A program made the translations under genes and the position numbers. This document shows, in pieces, positions 59,021-64,000 of a stretch of DNA of 64,000 bases; position 1 is the stretch's first letter; each line of letters starts with the position of its first letter. The DNA lies in contig CP092863.1 in the NCBI GenBank assembly GCA_030710605.1, forward strand, positions 144,166,478 through 144,230,477, given 5' to 3'. Under the pieces are notes generated by a model that saw only the letters and a list, made by a program, of their open reading frames with translations, was not told where the DNA came from and did no database searches. Source of the stretch: Cordylochernes scorpioides (taxonomy: Eukaryota; Arthropoda; Arachnida; Pseudoscorpiones; Chernetidae).

Positions 59021-60089
59021 ATTTATTTATGGATTACTCTATTTTCAAAAATATATATATTTACAAATATTAGTTATAGGTATTTATTTAAATATTTCTT
59101 GTCAACAAATATCGAGTAATTTGTAGCAAGTCACTGACAAATAGACATCGTTGTGTTTTAAGGAGAAGTATCAGGGGAACAAGGAGGATATATATGTGGA
59201 GAATTCCTGAGGAAAGCTGCAATGTCGACAAAATTTAAAAGCCTGACAGGAAAGAATTCGATTTTTTTTTTAAAGTTTGGTAAGACATTTTCTCTAGCCC
59301 CAATTTTAACGCGGATTCGGAATTGTTTGATATTTGGAAAAAGATTTGTGATACTCTTACTTTTTTTTTTTTTACTGTTTGGTTAGTTGTGGGTTGTGAC
59401 TTATCACTACTAGGTTTTAGTTTTTTTAACTTATTCCTACTAGCTTTTAGTTTTTTAACTTACTATTATAGAGAGTAAAGTGTATAGATTTTATGTTTAA
59501 TAATTAAGATTCAAAAGAGATAAGATAAATATTCGTGTATAATGATTTTATTTGTTTACAAATGTTTGGAAATTGCTATTTTTGAAATTAATTAGCGATT
59601 TAAATACGCTATTGTGCTTTGAAAAAGGTTGACGTTTATCTAATCGATACTTCTGCAAATTAATTTTTATTCAATCCAATATATTTCAAAAAGTAAAATA
59701 AATATCAGATAAAAAGTTTCTTTTAATTTTGAATTTGCAAGCTTTCGAGCAAATACACTGCTCTTCTTCAACGGGCTGATATTCTATGTACAATCTCTAA
59801 ATAATATTTATACAGAATAATTGGAAACCTTTTGTTATTGGCATGTGTGGGCGTGCAACAAACTGTTTCCAGCTAAAGTAATAGATATTATACTGGGATT
59901 AAATATATATATACATTTCAATAATTATTTATATTTAGACATATGTCTTTTTATTATCTAAAGATTTGTTATTTATGTTTCATTTTTTAAAATTTTATCA
60001 TAACTTGTTATAGAAATGTACATTTATATTTGAGAGTTAGAGAATATATATTATCAATTTTATAGTAGTTTTATACTCATTGGCATAGT

Positions 60090-60520
60090 ATAAGTAAGTG
60101 GAAAGTCTTTGATGTCGCAAGTTGTCTTTTTATTTAAGGAGATAGAGACAATTTTGTTCACACTTGGTTATCCTGTATGTCTTCAAAAAAGGTCACTGTA
60201 ATATCTTTCAGAGTTATTGTCTGAATCCCGATATACATGCTGAAAGGTACAACTTTCTTAAGTTTTGTCCATGAGTGTATACACACTTTGTTATCTCGTG
60301 TGTATTCAATAAAGGTCACTGTAATATCTTTCAGAGTTATTGTCTGAATTCCGATATACATGTTAAAAGGTCCAACTTTCTTAAGTTTTGTCCATGAGTG
60401 TATACACACTTGGTTATCTCGTGTGTCTTCAATAAAGGTCACTGTAATATCTTTCAGAGTTATTGTCTGAATCCCGATATACATGCTGAATGGTTCAACT
60501 TCCTTAAGTTTTGTTTATTA
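60090..60520 (-). mobile_element. TIR element with internal repeats, three units
   Basis: Starts with a diverged terminus ATACTCATTGGCATAG, then GATGTCGCAAGTTGTC and CAATTTTGTTCACACTTGG, three units, and CTTAAGTTTTGTTTATT. Homologue of 37646-38163. Confidence 0.75.
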
Positions 60521-60771
60521 TAGAAAATATGAAATTTTTAAGAAAATTCTATATGTGTGTGACACATCAATTCATTCTAAAAGAAATAAAGATAAATCTT
60601 GTATAATATTTTTGAAAATAACACTGATAGACAAAACTTAAGGAAGTTGTACCTTATAGCATATATATATCGGGATTCAGAAAATAACTCAGAGAGATAT
60701 TTGATGCACAGTGATAAATATCACTGTGCATCAAATATCTCTCAGAGTTATTTTCTGAATCCCGATATATA

Positions 60772-62041
60772 CAGGGTGTACCAGGTAAATTGGGACTAAC
60801 TTTGACAGTCCATAAAACAAAAACTACTTGAGATTAAAAACTTGTTTTTTTTTTCATTACGTAGCCATATTCATGTAAAATGCAACAGTACATGTGTGCG
60901 CAGTGTAGTGATGAAGAGTAACCGAGAATTTGAAAATCGAGCTGCCATCATCGTTGCTCTGCGCGCCGGAAGGAGCCCCAAAGAGATAGTGGATTTTCTT
61001 AAGTTGCCCAAAACCACTATTTATCGTGTCAAGAAGCAGTTTGATGAGGCCGACAGTAACAAAGAGGGGATAGCTACAAGGAAAAAGCACTCGCGTCGAT
61101 CGGACAGGGTAAGAGGCGAAGAATTTGTCAAAAATGTCAATGAGAAGATTGATGGAAACCCTGGGAAGAGCATGAGGGCCATAGCCAAGGAAATGGACGT
61201 TGGCTCTATGACAATTGTCAGAACTATCCATGAGGACCTTGGTCTCAAGTCTTATGCCCTTCGGAAAAGGTCAGTTGCTGACTGAGAATATGAAGAATAA
61301 CAGAAAAGGAAAGGCTGCTGCCCTCCTCAACAACCTGAAACACGACTCTTTTGGCATGCTAAGGTTCTTCTCTGACGAAAAGAACTTTGACGTGGACCAA
61401 AAGGTAAATCCCAGGAATGATCGCTGGATCTGTAAAGACCCCTCAGAGATACCTGTCGTGATGCACACGAAATTTCCTGCCTCCGTAATGGTCCTTGGCG
61501 TTATCAGCAGTGAAGGTGATGTCATGCCTCCCCATTTCTTTGAGAAGGGCCTTAGGATGAACGCTGACACCTACATCAATGTTCTGGAGACCGTTGTGAA
61601 GCCTTGGATGGACATGGTGGCCGCAGGAAGGAAGTATGTCTTCCAACAGGACTCAGCTCCAGCCCATAAGGCAAAAAAGACACAATCGTGGCTGACACTT
61701 AACGTCCCTAGTCACTGGGGTCCTGATATTTGGCCCCCTAATTCTCCAGATTGCAATCCCCTCGACTACTATGTATGGGGCGTTGTTGAGAGAGATGTCA
61801 ACAAAGCTCCTCATACCACCATCCAGTCTGTCAAGAAAGCAGTTCACACGGTGATGACCCAAATGGACAAGGTCATCGTCGCCAAGGCCTGTGCTTCATT
61901 CCGCACTCGCCTCGAGACTGTTGTAGCTAATAATGGAAACTACATTGAATAAATAAAAACTATATCCTTTTATCTACTACTGTGTCAAATTTAAAAAATA
62001 AATACCATTGTTGAAATTCCCAATTTACCTGGTACACCCTG
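60772..62041 (+). mobile_element. maT-type (DD37D) Tc1/mariner transposon
   Basis: 1270 bp, bounded by perfect 24 bp inverted repeats beginning CAGGGTGTACCAGGTAAATT, with TA duplicated on both sides. It encodes a nearly intact transposase. Perfect ends and one frameshift suggest recent insertion. Confidence 0.95.
60911..61952 (+). pseudogene. maT transposase with one frameshift
   Basis: Translation from ATG 60911 gives two helix-turn-helix regions for terminal-repeat binding (KEIVDFLKLPKTTIYRVKK and KSMRAIAKEMDVGSMTIV). Near 61268-61272 an extra base moves the frame; the first frame stops at 61285, and the catalytic domain continues in the other frame to 61952. Catalytic residues are all visible: first Asp in FSDEKNF (61374), second in QQDSAPAH (61650), third in NPLDYYVWG (61764). 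The last two are separated by 37 residues, the DD37D signature of maT elements. About 347 residues in total, normal for the family. The single frameshift should make it non-autonomous. Confidence 0.92.
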
Positions 62042-62099
62042 TATATGCTATAAGGTACAACTTCCTTAAGTTTTGTCTATCAGTGTAATTTTATCAAAT

Positions 62100-62430
62100 A
62101 TACAAGAAGTATAAGAAACAGCTAATCAATATTTTCCACATAACTTTGTTTATCTAGTTGAAGAACATTTATGCTTGAAAGCCTTTTTTTCACAATATAA
62201 AAGAAACTTATAAAACAGCCTACAATATGCTGACGAGGACCAACAGCCCGAAACGCGTATCTGGTGGTATTTTCTCGATTTGTCAAGAAAATGGGTTGGT
62301 CAAATATGACAAGAACAATTTAAATCAAAATTTATTTGATTTTTGTCCCACTAGATGGCTCTCTGCCATTTAAAATACTCATTTGAGAAGTCTAAATATG
62401 TATTTCTATTTACAGAAAACTTTTGTTATT
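62100..62430 (-). mobile_element. Hammerhead-family unit, right arm
   Basis: Homologue of 37200-37530. Confidence 0.75.
62223..62267 (+). ncRNA. Hammerhead motif, stem I decayed
   Basis: CTGACGA at 62230-62236, GGAC/GCCC stem II with one mismatch and GAAACGCGTA are present, but ACAATATG and TCTGGTGG no longer pair well as stem I. Probably inactive. Confidence 0.5.
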
Positions 62431-62478
62431 TTTAAATTAAAATATTTTATTGATCGATAGGCTAATCCCTTAATAAAA

Positions 62479-62590
62479 TGTTCAAATCTAAAAGCTCGAG
62501 GGATGAGTTTCTTTTGCAAATAAATTTAAAGCTCGAAATAAATATATTTGCAAAAGAAACTCATCCTTCAAGCTTTTAGATTTGAACAAA
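62479..62590. repeat. Short palindrome, right-arm copy
   Basis: Homologue of 37032-37144. Confidence 0.85.
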
Positions 62591-62924
62591 ATATTCTATA
62601 TTAATATTATAACTGTTGAAATTGACAATTGCAGATATTTCTACGATATTTGATATGCAGATATTCACATATTATTTCAGTATTGTTTATGCAAATTGAT
62701 ATATCTGTCTATATAGAACAGCTTTGTTAGATTGTTAGTTGGCTAGCGGTTATTTGAATAGGGCAGGCGGGCCATGAGCTACTGATGTACATATCTTTTG
62801 ATCTCTTTGTCTTTCTTTTATTGTTTTATATCTTTATGTAATAAAGTTTCTTTCTCTACGAATCTATCATTATATACAAACAATAACAATTTAATATAAT
62901 ACAAGAGATATAACTAAAGTAGTG

Positions 62925-63171
62925 CCGCCAGGAGGCGAAACTGACCGGACGTGCTTCGCTGGGCTCCGCTAGTTTCGGTAAATATTGTTTTAAATATTCA
63001 TTTTCCTTAAAGTCTTATTGAACTGAATTGAATTATAGCATTAAGTATAGTCGCTGAAACGCTCATTATTTAATTTTAACTATTTACTTCAAATTAAATG
63101 GACAAAAGGAAAATGGATTTGCATAAAATTTAATATGGATTTACTAATAAGAACATTGACTGTAAAATTAG
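62925..63171 (+). other. Possible 5' UTR of the LINE
   Basis: Starts after the right-arm end with a GC-richer piece (GACCGGACGTGCTTCGCTGG) unlike the surrounding DNA. Its proximity to ORF1 suggests the LINE leader and promoter, but the 5' boundary is not proven. Confidence 0.4.
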
Positions 63172-64000
63172 ATGAAATCTACGAGTATTTTGACAATAAG
63201 GTCAAACAGAGAGAGAGAGAGAGAGAACCAAAAAAACCTCACAAAAAATGATCTATCCTATTTGTCCACAATGGTTAAGCAGACAAAAGATGGTATTACT
63301 GCCTTGAGGGATATCAATAATCAGGACTTTTTAGATCAGCTTTCTGTGCAAGTGTCTGATGTCCTAGATCAAAAACTGGACAAATTCAAGGGAGAATTCA
63401 AGACACTGAGGCCCTCTTTTTCAGAGGTTGTGAAAACTCAAACAACGAGAGATACAATAAATAAAAAACAAATTAGTGAAAAAGAATTTGTAATTATAGC
63501 GCAGCCTTTTAATGAGGGAAATAATCAAGATGTTCACCACGCTATTGTTAATAAGATCAGAGTGTTAGGAGAGGAAAATAAGAAAATTCGAGTCAATAAA
63601 ATTATAAACACTAAAAAATCTATTATTATAAAAATGTCGGACGAGCGCGAATCTAATTTTCTAAAAGAGGAAATATGCAAATCAACTCAGCTAACAAATA
63701 TATGCAAAACATTTATTCCGACCAAAAGAGATCCGACGATAATGGTTAAAAATGTTAATAAAATCACCGAGGTAAATTCCTTCGAAGAAACAATCTGTCA
63801 GATGAACGACGAACTAAGGGATATGAAAAGTGAAATTAAGGTTTTATTCAGCACTAAATCTAACACCCCTACTCACAATATAGTTTTACGGGTTTCTCCT
63901 AGGGTATATCAAACCATTAGGAAATTAAATAATAAAATCTACACTGATTGCGAACGCTGCGTTGTTGTAGATAAGATTTTTGTGAAACAATGCCAGAAAT
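63172..64000 (+). CDS. LINE ORF1 (gag-like), cut by the window end
   Basis: No stop from the ATG at 63172 to the window end (276 codons). A second in-frame ATG at 63271 (MVKQTKDGITALRDINNQDF) is a possible start. The C-terminal visible part, VYQTIRKLNNKIYTDCERC and then a QC pair, has the layout of the segment before and at the start of gag zinc knuckles in R1- and Jockey-type LINEs. Gag-like ORF1 proteins bind the element RNA. The bases 63207-63226 are a GA run coding for alternating Arg-Glu. A different frame from 63135 (MDLLIRTLTVKLDEIYEYFD) enters this run and stops at 63251, so ORF1 may have slipped frame there. The ORF2 partner would lie beyond the window. Confidence 0.65.
   Translation, partial: MKSTSILTIRSNRERERENQKNLTKNDLSYLSTMVKQTKDGITALRDINNQDFLDQLSVQVSDVLDQKLDKFKGEFKTLRPSFSEVVKTQTTRDTINKKQISEKEFVIIAQPFNEGNNQDVHHAIVNKIRVLGEENKKIRVNKIINTKKSIIIKMSDERESNFLKEEICKSTQLTNICKTFIPTKRDPTIMVKNVNKITEVNSFEETICQMNDELRDMKSEIKVLFSTKSNTPTHNIVLRVSPRVYQTIRKLNNKIYTDCERCVVVDKIFVKQCQK

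Larger units (their letters stand above)
60621..62086. mobile_element. Palindromic TIR element split by the maT insertion
   Basis: Without the maT sequence, arms 60621-60716 and 60719-60771 plus 62042-62086 match along about 95 bp with one clear mismatch (60690 region) and a small TA-run difference; the spacer is two bases. The ends read ACACTGATAGACAAAACTT. Absent from the left arm, where 37536-37550 is the empty site. Confidence 0.85.
52925..62920 (-). repeat. Right arm of giant inverted duplication
   Basis: Inverse of 36390-45565. Longer because of the maT element, its host palindrome and other insertions. It ends near 62920, a few hundred bases before the LINE ORF1. Confidence 0.92.

Overview
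The window is non-coding, repeat-dominated eukaryotic DNA, roughly 70% A+T by eye. I see no convincing single-copy host gene. The autonomous element types (R1-like LINE, maT-type mariner, Tigger, Penelope-like element, Helentron), the tRNA-derived SINEs and the many foldback repeats fit an arthropod such as a crustacean or chelicerate, but the species cannot be fixed from the sequence. One 100-base run of N (52643-52742) shows this is a scaffold.

Layout. 0.66-2.4 kb: a 133-135 bp satellite. 3.5-6.7 kb: an R1-clade LINE with an intact 1017-residue ORF2, the only long intact reading frame. 9.2-15 kb: a foldback element, a 17-copy head-to-tail array of a 182 bp terminal-inverted-repeat element, a Helitron-like element and a TIR element that carries its own internal tandem array. 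15-24 kb: SINEs, a deleted Tigger, a short Helitron, LINE 3' ends and foldbacks. 24.4-26.6 kb: a satellite of about 93 bp that keeps reading frames open. 27-32.6 kb: a Penelope-like element (PLE; reverse transcriptase end plus GIY-YIG endonuclease) facing an inverted partial copy, which is split by a deleted Helentron (Pif1-type helicase end plus endonuclease). 33-36 kb: a foldback with a hammerhead-ribozyme motif, a SINE and a solo LTR. 36.4-62.9 kb: a giant inverted duplication with arms of about 9.2 and 10 kb around a spacer of about 7.4 kb. The spacer holds a 91 bp-repeat element, the best hammerhead ribozyme (47231-47270) and a 59-60 bp satellite. The arms differ by several clean transposon insertions, including a maT mariner in the right arm. 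63.1 kb to the end: the start of ORF1 of another LINE, with a frame change at a GA microsatellite.

What ties the window together. The main theme is short non-autonomous repeats turned into other forms: TIR elements amplified as tandem arrays, retroposon ends present as inverted pairs, SINE tails expanded into satellites, and self-cleaving RNA motifs inside foldback units. The leads I rate highest are the hammerhead-bearing foldback family, the giant inverted duplication, and the PLE pair split by a Helentron. All calls rest on reading the sequence; no searches, alignments or folds were run.
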